Of a stretch of DNA of 39,349 nucleotides, positions 8,900-14,498 are shown piece after piece (within the stretch, counting starts at the first letter, position 1; each line of letters starts with the position of its first letter). The DNA comes from an uncultured Spartobacteria bacterium. Lineage in GTDB: Bacteria > Verrucomicrobiota > Verrucomicrobiia > Chthoniobacterales > Chthoniobacteraceae. The notes beneath the pieces were generated by a model. The model did no database searches. It worked only from the letters and a program-made list of their open reading frames with translations, and had not been told where the DNA came from. Location: the NCBI GenBank assembly GCA_903929475.1, contig CAIYUV010000271.1:1-39349 (forward strand), in the 5' to 3' direction. Both the position numbers and the translations under genes were made by a program.

Positions 8900-9115
8900 C
8901 TAGTCGCTATTCCAGTCGTCGATCGCATTAAAGGAGTAGGTGGCAGTGAAAGTTGACATCATAACTTTCGGATCTCCGGCCTTCTGGCTGCCTTCAACTT
9001 GCGTGGTCTGGGTTTGCCAGTCGTAGGCGGACTTCTGAACGTGCGCTGCATTGGATAGCGGCGGGGTTGCCAAGGCAGATGGGGTGAGGGCGAGTAACGC
9101 CAAGGTTGTGATCAT
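8900..9115 (-). CDS. Candidate graspetide precursor peptide with secretion-like leader
   Basis: A 71-residue peptide gene. The start at 9115 is well supported by AGGAGG eight bases upstream. The N-terminus MITTLALLALTPSALA is hydrophobic and ends in an ALA signal-peptidase-like site, although it has no positive charge at the start. A polar central segment follows (about 25-50). The C-terminus, STFTATYSFNAIDDWNSD (residues 54-71), offers hydroxyl donors at S54, T55, T57, T59 and S61 in an every-second-residue pattern, and acidic acceptors at D66, D67 and D71. That is the composition expected of an ATP-grasp macrocyclised core (Thr/Ser to Asp esters). It immediately precedes the ATP-grasp gene. 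It is not the microviridin TxKxPSDxE core nor a plesiocin-like TTxxxxEE repeat. Alternatives are an unmodified secreted peptide or a leader that only resembles a signal. The gene is very probably real; precursor function is an inference. Confidence 0.72.
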   Translation of the reverse strand: MITTLALLALTPSALATPPLSNAAHVQKSAYDWQTQTTQVEGSQKAGDPKVMMSTFTATYSFNAIDDWNSD

Positions 9116-9123
9116 GTTTGTTT

Positions 9124-9129
9124 CCTCCT
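9124..9129 (-). promoter_or_regulatory. Strong Shine-Dalgarno site of the precursor gene
   Basis: AGGAGG on the minus strand, eight bases before the ATG at 9115. It is a full match to the anti-SD core, much stronger than anything before the ATP-grasp gene, and it fixes the start of the peptide gene. It suggests high translation of the peptide relative to the enzyme. Confidence 0.85.
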
Positions 9130-9154
9130 GATTATTTTGTTGGTTTTGCGGCAG

Positions 9155-9179
9155 AGCGGAATGCTCCGCTTTCGGAGCA
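9155..9179. promoter_or_regulatory. Overlapping palindromes in the divergent peptide/XRE spacer
   Basis: Two perfect inverted repeats share bases. AGCGGA at 9155-9160 pairs with TCCGCT at 9165-9170 (4-base spacer). TGCTCCG at 9162-9168 pairs with CGGAGCA at 9173-9179 (4-base spacer). The two stems are mutually exclusive as RNA hairpins. They sit 26-50 bases upstream of the SD of the peptide gene, in the 112-base spacer between it and the divergent XRE regulator, so they could be an operator for that regulator or a 5' UTR switch. I see no convincing sigma70 promoter; a TTGACC at 9204-9209 on the minus strand lacks a good -10 partner. Confidence 0.45.
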
Positions 9180-9227
9180 CTTTCTCGCGCCGTGGCATGT
9201 AACGGTCAAGCTCCAATTTCGGAACAA

Positions 9228-9506
9228 ATGCCACAACAGAACATCATCGGTCCGCAAGTCCGCCGACTGCGGGTTGAGGAAGGTATCTCCCAAGACGCTC
9301 TGGCCGCGAAGTGTCAGCGCATCGGATGGGCGCTCGCACGCGGGACGCTGGCCAAGATCGAAGCGCGGGTGCGTCTGGTGAACGATGCCGAGGTTCTGCT
9401 TCTGTCGGTTGCGCTGGGAGTGACTCCGGAAAAGCTTTTTCCAGACTCAAAGCGCGGAAAGATCAGCAGGCAGGCAATTGACGCGGCCAGACACAGCAGC
9501 GACTGA
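9228..9506 (+). CDS. XRE-family helix-turn-helix regulator
   Basis: A 92-residue protein with start MPQQNIIGPQVRRLRVEEG. An upstream in-frame ATG at 9192 would add 12 unconserved residues. Residues 6-65 form a Cro/C1-type HTH: QVRRLRVEEGISQDALAAKC, then GTLAKIEARVRLVND and LLLSVALGVTPEKLFPD. The sequence around the second helix has an insertion (QRIGWALAR), which I recall from a subgroup of small XRE proteins that begin NIIGPQVR. It is transcribed away from the precursor/ATP-grasp pair, and the shared 112-base spacer contains overlapping palindromes. A role as local regulator of the peptide system is plausible but not shown. There is no C-terminal sensing domain. A 9-bp inverted repeat lies about 115 bases downstream. 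Confidence 0.85.
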   Translation: MPQQNIIGPQVRRLRVEEGISQDALAAKCQRIGWALARGTLAKIEARVRLVNDAEVLLLSVALGVTPEKLFPDSKRGKISRQAIDAARHSSD

Positions 9507-9808
9507 TTCATCGACGGGGCTTCTCAACACCGCACACAATTTTCCACCCAGTTACGCATCTGCGTAAAAAATTTCTTTGGTATGCCAGCAGTTAAAAGCT
9601 ACCAACTTTGCAAATCGAAACTGAAACCCACAGGAAAAGCGGGTTTCAGCAGCAAAGCGACACTCTAGCTTTTCATCGCCGCAATTGCTAGGTTCCGTGC
9701 CGGAACGTCTCTTGCCGCATGGTCGCTCCGGCCATTTCGTAATCGATGATTCGAAAATCAAATTCTCGGCGCTCTTCACATCACGTCACAAACTGCACGG
9801 CACCACGA
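9507..9808. other. Gene-free spacer, AT-richer, with inverted repeats
   Basis: No credible coding sequence. It contains a perfect 9-bp inverted repeat, CTGAAACCC at 9621-9629 with GGGTTTCAG at 9641-9649 (11-base loop), and a 6-bp palindrome at 9692-9706. The first could be a terminator-like stem for the XRE gene, but it lacks a T-run. I counted 24 G/C in the 60 bases 9541-9600, well below most of the window. Confidence 0.5.
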
Positions 9809-9991
9809 ATGATCGACTTCATCTTCAGCCAATGCGTGGCTCTCCTCGAATGGGCCGCCCGCAAACTCGGCACGACCTACAACGCGATCAATGTCTGGAT
9901 ATTCTGCGTCATCTGGCCGGCCATCACGATCGGGTTGATCATTGCGGTGATCGTCCTGTGGAGAAAAGTCACCGTGCTTCAGCATCCGTGA
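9809..9991 (+). CDS. Small conserved membrane protein
   Basis: A 60-residue protein. The start at 9809 is chosen because the conserved part begins there (MIDFIFSQCVALLEWAARK); the frame extends upstream to an ATG at 9746 with an unlikely Ser/Arg-rich lead. One or two hydrophobic segments are visible: a weak amphipathic N-terminal helix and a strong transmembrane helix, IFCVIWPAITIGLIIAVIVL (about 31-50), ending in a basic WRK. The phrase TTYNAINVWIFCVIWP recalls a family of tiny membrane proteins in Bacteroidetes and PVC bacteria that carry NVWIFCVIWP; their function is unknown to me. There is no neighbour on the same strand within 300 bases upstream. Its frame stays open for 29 codons after the TGA, which I treat as chance. 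Confidence 0.6.
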   Translation: MIDFIFSQCVALLEWAARKLGTTYNAINVWIFCVIWPAITIGLIIAVIVLWRKVTVLQHP

Positions 9992-10101
9992 TTCTCGAAG
10001 CACGTTCTTCACATCATCGAAGACGACGCCGTGCTCACGATTCACGATGCGCATGGCAGCCATCGATTCAGCAGTGACTGACGTTTCGGTTCCGTGACCT
10101 C

Positions 10102-10145
10102 AAATCCGTCACCGATGTCGGATTTGCCCGACCTCCGAATCGGGC
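10102..10145. repeat. Two adjacent hairpins
   Basis: AAATCCG at 10102-10108 pairs with CGGATTT at 10119-10125. Directly next to it, GCCCGA at 10126-10131 pairs with TCGGGC at 10140-10145. They abut without a gap. They may be a transcription end point about 110 bases after the small membrane protein gene, or a remnant of a repetitive element. There is no T-run directly after either stem. Confidence 0.4.
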
Positions 10146-10379
10146 ATGCTTGAACCTTTTGCTTTCATGATGGAAAAGCCTCTACAGACACGCTGCGGTC
10201 TTTTTTTCCAAAAAATCGGAAGTTGTGGTCAAAAAACGAGGCGCAGGCCGATACGTGATCTGCCGGTGTGTGTGACGAGCGTCGGGTGAAAATGGATCCT
10301 GCGGGCCGGAACCGCGGTGCCATCATGCGCCGGCTGGTAAACATGGGTCGGCACAGCTGACATAAAGTCGGCTGCATTG

Positions 10380-10402
10380 TGTGCTAGAATTTGTGCTAGA
10401 AT
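10380..10402. repeat. Tandem direct repeat of TGTGCTAGAAT
   Basis: TGTGCTAGAAT occurs at 10380-10390 and again at 10392-10402, separated by one T, so the period is 12 bases. It lies 120 bases from the tRNA-Gln half and could be a recombinase-binding (arm-type) site. That role is speculation from position only. Confidence 0.45.
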
Positions 10403-10522
10403 CACGCCGTTTCTCGCACCCCTCTGCAAAACTGGCGAAACTTCAAAAAACGCCGTTTTTACGAGGTAAACCTGATCAGCAAAGACACGCCTAGAAACGT
10501 CATGAAAGTGTCAAAATCACAA

Positions 10523-10559
10523 TTCAGAATCTGCTGTGCTACCATTACACCATGAGGCA
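10523..10559 (-). pseudogene. 5' half of tRNA-Gln(CUG), truncated after the anticodon loop
   Basis: On the minus strand from 10559 the sequence has an acceptor strand TGCCTCA, a D-arm GTGTAATGGTAGCAC, a 5' anticodon stem GCAGA and a loop TTCTGAA with anticodon CUG. This is the usual plan of bacterial tRNA-Gln. After one more T the sequence departs: the 3' anticodon stem, T-arm (no GGTTCGA) and matching acceptor strand are missing. It cannot fold as a tRNA. tRNA halves of this kind are left by integration or excision of elements in the tRNA gene, or by rearrangement. It marks the right edge of the accessory patch. Confidence 0.65.
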
Positions 10560-10620
10560 GTGCGGAGGGGGCGGAAAGTAGGCGCGGGGCGGGGGAGGTA
10601 AAGGAGATTTTCGTTGCGCG

Positions 10621-11289
10621 CTATTTGCCGAGCGGGGTGCTGATTTGCGCGTCGGCGGGCGGGGTGTAGTCGAATCTGGCGTCACTTTGTTTGGTGGCGC
10701 GGACGTTGTAGAATGTGGTGACGATGCGGTCGCCTTTGGGGAGGGTGGAGTCGGTTTTATGCACGGCGCCTTCGGCGTCGAGCCAGACGGTGAGTGTGGT
10801 GAGGACGCGCTTGAGGCTGCTGTTTTTCGGAGTGAGTGTGATGCGGCTGGCTGGGCCGTCTTTCGCTGCGGCGACGCGGAAGTATTTTTCGACGTCGGTG
10901 AAATTGAGGCCGGCGGTGAGTGCGGCGAGGTTGTCGTCGAAGCCCTGTCGCTGGCCGAGTGTGTAGTGCTCGGCTTGTTTGAAGTTGGGGTAGTAGATCC
11001 AGAGTTCGCTGCCGTTGCAGACGGTGATGCTAGGGGAGTTGCCTTTGAGTTCGCGCCGGAATTTGTTCGGAGTTTGAAAGGCGATGGTGCCGTTGCTGAT
11101 GACGGGTTTGTTGAGGAGGTGGGTAGTTTTTTCCTCGGTGAAGTCGGCGGCGAGTGCGGGGTTTTGCGCGCGGTGTAGCTGGAGTTTGGTGACGAGGGTT
11201 TTTTGTTCGTCGGCGCTCAGGTCTTGTGAATGCAGTAAGGGGACGAGTGCGAGGGTGAGTGCGATTTTAATGAGTGAAGACAGGGACAT
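10621..11289 (-). CDS. LolA-like outer-membrane lipoprotein carrier protein
   Basis: A 222-residue periplasmic protein. It starts at ATG 11289, giving Sec signal MSLSSLIKIALTLALVPLLHS; longer in-frame extensions run through the acyltransferase gene in a Ser/Pro-rich shadow frame and are not credible. The mature part has the LolA-like features ALAADFTEEKTTHLLNKPV, GTIAFQTPNKFRRELKG, LWIYYPNFKQAEHY and TLTVWLDAEGAVHKTDSTL. It fits the LolA/LolB half-barrel fold that binds lipids. The start overlaps the end of the acyltransferase gene by 23 bases, so the two are translationally linked. A LolA-like protein next to an HtrB-like acyltransferase also occurs in aryl-polyene-type clusters, but no ketosynthase or other cluster gene is present. 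It may serve general lipid trafficking. Confidence 0.82.
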   Translation of the reverse strand: MSLSSLIKIALTLALVPLLHSQDLSADEQKTLVTKLQLHRAQNPALAADFTEEKTTHLLNKPVISNGTIAFQTPNKFRRELKGNSPSITVCNGSELWIYYPNFKQAEHYTLGQRQGFDDNLAALTAGLNFTDVEKYFRVAAAKDGPASRITLTPKNSSLKRVLTTLTVWLDAEGAVHKTDSTLPKGDRIVTTFYNVRATKQSDARFDYTPPADAQISTPLGK

Positions 11290-12145
11290 AGTTGAACCAT
11301 TGCTCTGGGTGCTGGCGGATGAGTTCTGCGAAAAGGTCGGCGATGCGCTGGACATTGGGCGCGAGTGTTTCGCGGAGGTCGCCGCGGGTTTGCTCGATGG
11401 CGGGGCAGGCCATGGCGTGGTAGAGGTTATCGGGCTGGCGAAGGACGAATGCGGGGACGATGCTTGCGCCGGTATGGTGTGCGAGCGTGGCGGCGGCGGT
11501 GCTGAATTGTGTGTCGTGGCCGAACTGCCGCACGGGCATTCCGGTGCCGGAGTAGGGGCGATCCACGAGCATGGCGAGGACGCCGTTGTTGCGGAGGGTG
11601 CGGAGCATTTCGACGAATGCGAAGTCGTGGCCGGGGCCGACGGCGATGGTTTTGATGCCGAGGCGACGGCGCGTGGCTTCGCGCCATTGCATGAGTTCAT
11701 TGGTGGGCTCGGGGAGGGTGACGACGGTGATGGGGACTTTGTCGAGCGCGAGTAAAAGTCCGCCGAGTTCCCAATGGCCGAGGTGGCCGGTGATGAGGAT
11801 GGTGCCCTTGCCGCGTGCGCGTGAGGCTTCGAGGTGTTCGATGCCGTTCCATTTGGTGACGAGTTCGCGGGCGCGTTCGGTGTGGTTGCTTGCGCAGATG
11901 AAGTAGTCGCCGAGCATCCGCGCGAAGCTGCGCACGTTGTCGAGCACGAGTTGCGCGAGTTCGGGGCCGGTGCGGCCTGTGGCGATGCGGAGGTTTTCGC
12001 CCATCACGCGGCGGAGTTCTTCGCTTCGCCACACGCTCCAATCGCCGAAGTAGCCGGCGATCCACTGCGCGATGGGTCGCGGGATGAGTTGTGCGGCCAG
12101 ATAGCCGATTTTGAAAACGCTGATGTTGTAGAGTGGATAGCGCAT
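11267..12145 (-). CDS. Lysophospholipid/lipid A acyltransferase (LpxL/HtrB-like)
   Basis: A 292-residue inner-membrane acyltransferase. The hydrophobic N-terminus is MRYPLYNISVFKIGYLAAQL. The catalytic H-x4-E motif is in ITGHLGHWELGGLLLAL, followed by the family blocks LMQWREATRRRLGIKTI, NNGVLAMLVDRPYSGTGMPV (substrate-binding block) and STAAATLAHHTGASIVPAF, and ending EQWFNYVPVF. LpxL/HtrB enzymes transfer acyl chains to lipid A or, in related clusters, to other lipids; the acceptor here cannot be told. It is the first gene of a two-gene leftward unit with the LolA-like gene, which begins inside its last 23 bases. It begins 38 bases downstream of the end of the ThuA gene, also leftward, so the three could be co-transcribed. 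Confidence 0.88.
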   Translation of the reverse strand: MRYPLYNISVFKIGYLAAQLIPRPIAQWIAGYFGDWSVWRSEELRRVMGENLRIATGRTGPELAQLVLDNVRSFARMLGDYFICASNHTERARELVTKWNGIEHLEASRARGKGTILITGHLGHWELGGLLLALDKVPITVVTLPEPTNELMQWREATRRRLGIKTIAVGPGHDFAFVEMLRTLRNNGVLAMLVDRPYSGTGMPVRQFGHDTQFSTAAATLAHHTGASIVPAFVLRQPDNLYHAMACPAIEQTRGDLRETLAPNVQRIADLFAELIRQHPEQWFNYVPVFTH

Positions 12146-12183
12146 CGCTCGCGGCGGCGTGAATGCTGGAGCGGTGGGCTGCG

Positions 12184-13176
12184 CTATTTTTTCAGCGCGT
12201 GATCCTCGGGCTTCACGCCTTTGGTGTAGCCGTTGAAACCATACATATGCGGTGTGAATTCGCCGACGATGGCCACGTCCGCTTTCTGCGGCACTTCCAG
12301 TCCGGTGAAAGAATACACCGCGTTGACGATGAGGCGGCGCAGGTCTTCGTTTTCCAAATCAGTCGCCGCACCCATCGTGGTGCAGAGCACTTTGTTTGTC
12401 TTGCCGGCATCATTCTTGTGCTCGCGCGTCCACACGATCGGCTGCATGGGCTCGTTCTTTTTTCCGACGACAGGTGCGTCAGTCGGCTTCATGCCCACAA
12501 GCACTTGGCCGCGGACGAGAATCTTGGAATCCGCCATCGGGTTGGCGGTGTAAACATCGGTCGTGCCGAAGATGTCCTTCACTCCGCGAAGAATCGCGTC
12601 GTCCTTGGATGCTTCCTCGATGATTCCGCGCGTGGCTTCCGCTTTGTGATTGCCGTGATGCGCCACCCAAGTTTCGCCAAACACCTGACGCCCGAAACCT
12701 CCAGCCCACTCCTTGTTGTTCCAATTCCACTTTTCGTAGGGACTGCCCTTGGCAATTCCGTTGAAAGCGTGCGTGCTCGTGCGTAGTCCGATGAGCGGTT
12801 TGCCCGCAGCGTAGTAATCGGCGAAGTGCTTGGCCTGATCATCGGGCCACTTGCGGAAACGGAGCGAAGTGATCACGCAATCCGCGCTGTCGAGTGCTTC
12901 CATGCCGGGTTCGTTGTCCCCTGCGTTGGGGTCAATGTTGCCGGACGCCTTGTTGATGGAGAACAGCACCGTGCACTTGAAGCCATGACGCTGCGAAAGA
13001 ATTTTTCCCAATTGCGGCAGCGCCTCCTCCGAGCGGTATTCCTCATCGCCCGCGAGCAGGACGACATGCTTGCCCTTGCCCGGGCCCTCGCCGCCGGGGT
13101 ATGTCACCCATAGTTCTTCGGCGAAAGTAAAAGTTGAAAGGATGGTGACGGCGGTGAGAGAGGCGAGGAGCTTCAT
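12184..13176 (-). CDS. Secreted ThuA domain-containing protein
   Basis: A 330-residue protein. The start at 13176 is preferred to 13212 because it gives a standard signal peptide (MKLLASLTAVTILSTFTFAEE); the longer form prepends 12 polar residues. The ThuA-like glutamine amidotransferase-fold domain covers most of the mature chain: KHVVLLAGDEEYRSEEALP, LGKILSQRHGFKCTVLFSI, MEALDSADCVITSLRFRKW, KPLIGLRTSTHAFNG, QVFGETWVAHHGNHK, QPIVWTREHKN and LRRLIVNAVYSFTGLEVP. ThuA was linked to trehalose utilisation in rhizobia. Secreted PVC paralogues have no defined reaction and often sit with DUF1080, PSD1 and heme-binding genes. The protein ends with YGFNGYTKGVKPEDHALKK, normal for this subgroup. It is divergent from the secreted protein at 13296. 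Confidence 0.9.
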   Translation of the reverse strand: MKLLASLTAVTILSTFTFAEELWVTYPGGEGPGKGKHVVLLAGDEEYRSEEALPQLGKILSQRHGFKCTVLFSINKASGNIDPNAGDNEPGMEALDSADCVITSLRFRKWPDDQAKHFADYYAAGKPLIGLRTSTHAFNGIAKGSPYEKWNWNNKEWAGGFGRQVFGETWVAHHGNHKAEATRGIIEEASKDDAILRGVKDIFGTTDVYTANPMADSKILVRGQVLVGMKPTDAPVVGKKNEPMQPIVWTREHKNDAGKTNKVLCTTMGAATDLENEDLRRLIVNAVYSFTGLEVPQKADVAIVGEFTPHMYGFNGYTKGVKPEDHALKK

Positions 13177-13295
13177 GGTGCGATGCAAACAGTGCATGGT
13201 ATCGCGAGACAAGCAAAGAAGTGATGCGACACGCGCAAGAAAGCTCGCATGGCGAGGGAAGTGGCACTATCTGACTCCCAACCGAACAAACTCCC

Positions 13296-14486
13296 ATGAA
13301 TACCGCCCGACAACTTTTCCTCGCCTGTCTGCTCGTATTTTCCACCGTAGTGAAAGGCGCGGATTTGCCGATTGCAGAGCGCATCAAGCCGGATCGTTTT
13401 GGGATCATTTTCAACAAAGGCTATGCGGGAGACAATCTGCCGTCTGATCCTGCTGAGTTTGAAAAGCTGATCGTCGCCATCAAAAAGGCGAACTTCAACG
13501 TCGTGCTTTGCAAGTATGATGCGAAGCGCCTCGAAATTTGCACAAAGCATGATGTGCAGATGTTCGTGGATTTGCTGGTGGAGGATCAGCACGTATTCAA
13601 AAATCCCGCGAAGGCGCAAGAGGTCTGTGAGAGCATCAAGGACAGCAAGGCAGTGTATGGCTATCACCTATGGAGCGACAACATCGGCAAAACATACACG
13701 GGCCGCACGCGCGATGTGCAAAACGTGCATCAATGGGACCCGCATCACGCCGCATACATCGGCTCCTACAAAATGGGGGGAGTCGCCGCAGTGCAGGACA
13801 TGGATTTGTTCGGCTATTACGATTTCCATTTCAAACGGGGCGGGCACTGGGGGCATCTCAATCAAGCATGGGCGGTCGCCAAACCGCGCGGCATCGGCTT
13901 TCTCCGCTACGATGATGCATCGCCGGGTCTCGTCGGAAAAGGGAATTCCTACCGCGTTGGATACAGCATCGCCACTTCCATCGTGTTCGGTCTGCGCGGC
14001 TATATGTTTCACTACGTGCGAAGGCAGATTGATTTCAAAACCTTCGAACTCGACGACCTCGGGAAAGATCTCGCCCGCGTGAATGAACGGTTCACCGCCG
14101 TGGGACCGGAGCTGGTGAAAATTGAAATTCCGAGCGCCGTGTATTCGACGCCCATTACGAAAACGGAGAGGAACGATCCGATCACGGGCGACCCCATCGT
14201 TCCCGGAGGGCTCACGCCGGTGCCCGTAGATGGTTGGTTCAAAATCCAATCCGGCGAAGTGCTGGTGAGCGAATCGCTCGATGGTTCGGGGCGCAGCGTC
14301 CTCATCTTCGCCTGCCACAACCCCTACGAAAACCAAAAGGTCGTCGTCGCTTTTTCAAACGGTATCAAGAGCGCGGAAATTTTCGATCGCGCACGCAAGG
14401 AATGGCGTCCGCTCACGATGGAAAAAGGCACGGTGAATTTCACCATCGAGGACTTCGGCGTGGAACTGTTGCGCGTGCAACGTTGA
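13296..14486 (+). CDS. Secreted protein of unknown function, possibly glycoside-hydrolase-like
   Basis: A 396-residue exported protein with signal MNTARQLFLACLLVFSTVVKGA. The sequence reads like a TIM-barrel glycoside hydrolase-type fold: FGIIFNKGYAGDN, FEKLIVAIKKANFNVVLCKY, LEICTKHDVQMFVDLLV, VYGYHLWSDN, GIGFLRYDDASPG and SIVFGLRGYMFHYV. It ends in a C-terminal beta-rich part of the kind SVLIFACHNPYENQKVVVAF and IEDFGVELLRVQ. I cannot assign a CAZy family and see no unambiguous catalytic Glu pair, so an enzymatic role is inference from fold-like pattern only. It is monocistronic: divergent from the ThuA gene (119-base spacer) and convergent with the TauE/SafE gene 12 bases on. Confidence 0.75.
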   Translation: MNTARQLFLACLLVFSTVVKGADLPIAERIKPDRFGIIFNKGYAGDNLPSDPAEFEKLIVAIKKANFNVVLCKYDAKRLEICTKHDVQMFVDLLVEDQHVFKNPAKAQEVCESIKDSKAVYGYHLWSDNIGKTYTGRTRDVQNVHQWDPHHAAYIGSYKMGGVAAVQDMDLFGYYDFHFKRGGHWGHLNQAWAVAKPRGIGFLRYDDASPGLVGKGNSYRVGYSIATSIVFGLRGYMFHYVRRQIDFKTFELDDLGKDLARVNERFTAVGPELVKIEIPSAVYSTPITKTERNDPITGDPIVPGGLTPVPVDGWFKIQSGEVLVSESLDGSGRSVLIFACHNPYENQKVVVAFSNGIKSAEIFDRARKEWRPLTMEKGTVNFTIEDFGVELLRVQR

Positions 14487-14498
14487 AGCGAATTTTTC

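Larger units (their letters stand above)
9992..10522. other. Gene-poor spacer between membrane protein and tRNA-Gln fragment
   Basis: About 530 bases with no credible gene on either strand. Short open frames here lack start sites and protein-like composition. Structural elements present are tandem hairpins at 10102-10145 and a tandem direct repeat at 10380-10402, listed separately. The rest has poly-A/T runs (10201-10240 and 10440-10460). I see no recognisable integrase or transposase. Confidence 0.5.

Noticed and set aside
9186-9209. Possible sigma70 promoter for the precursor gene (TTGACC as -35)
   Set aside because: At 17 bases' spacing the -10 would be GAGAAA, a poor match; not reported as a promoter.
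9992-10081. Frame of the small membrane protein continues 29 codons past its TGA with protein-like residues (HVLHIIEDDAVLTIHDAHGS)
   Set aside because: There is no evidence of readthrough or selenocysteine structure; chance or old coding remnant is more likely.
11289-11700. N-terminal extension of the LolA frame to a 359-residue protein
   Set aside because: The extension is Ser/Pro/Thr-rich shadow sequence inside the acyltransferase gene, and ATG 11289 gives a proper signal peptide.
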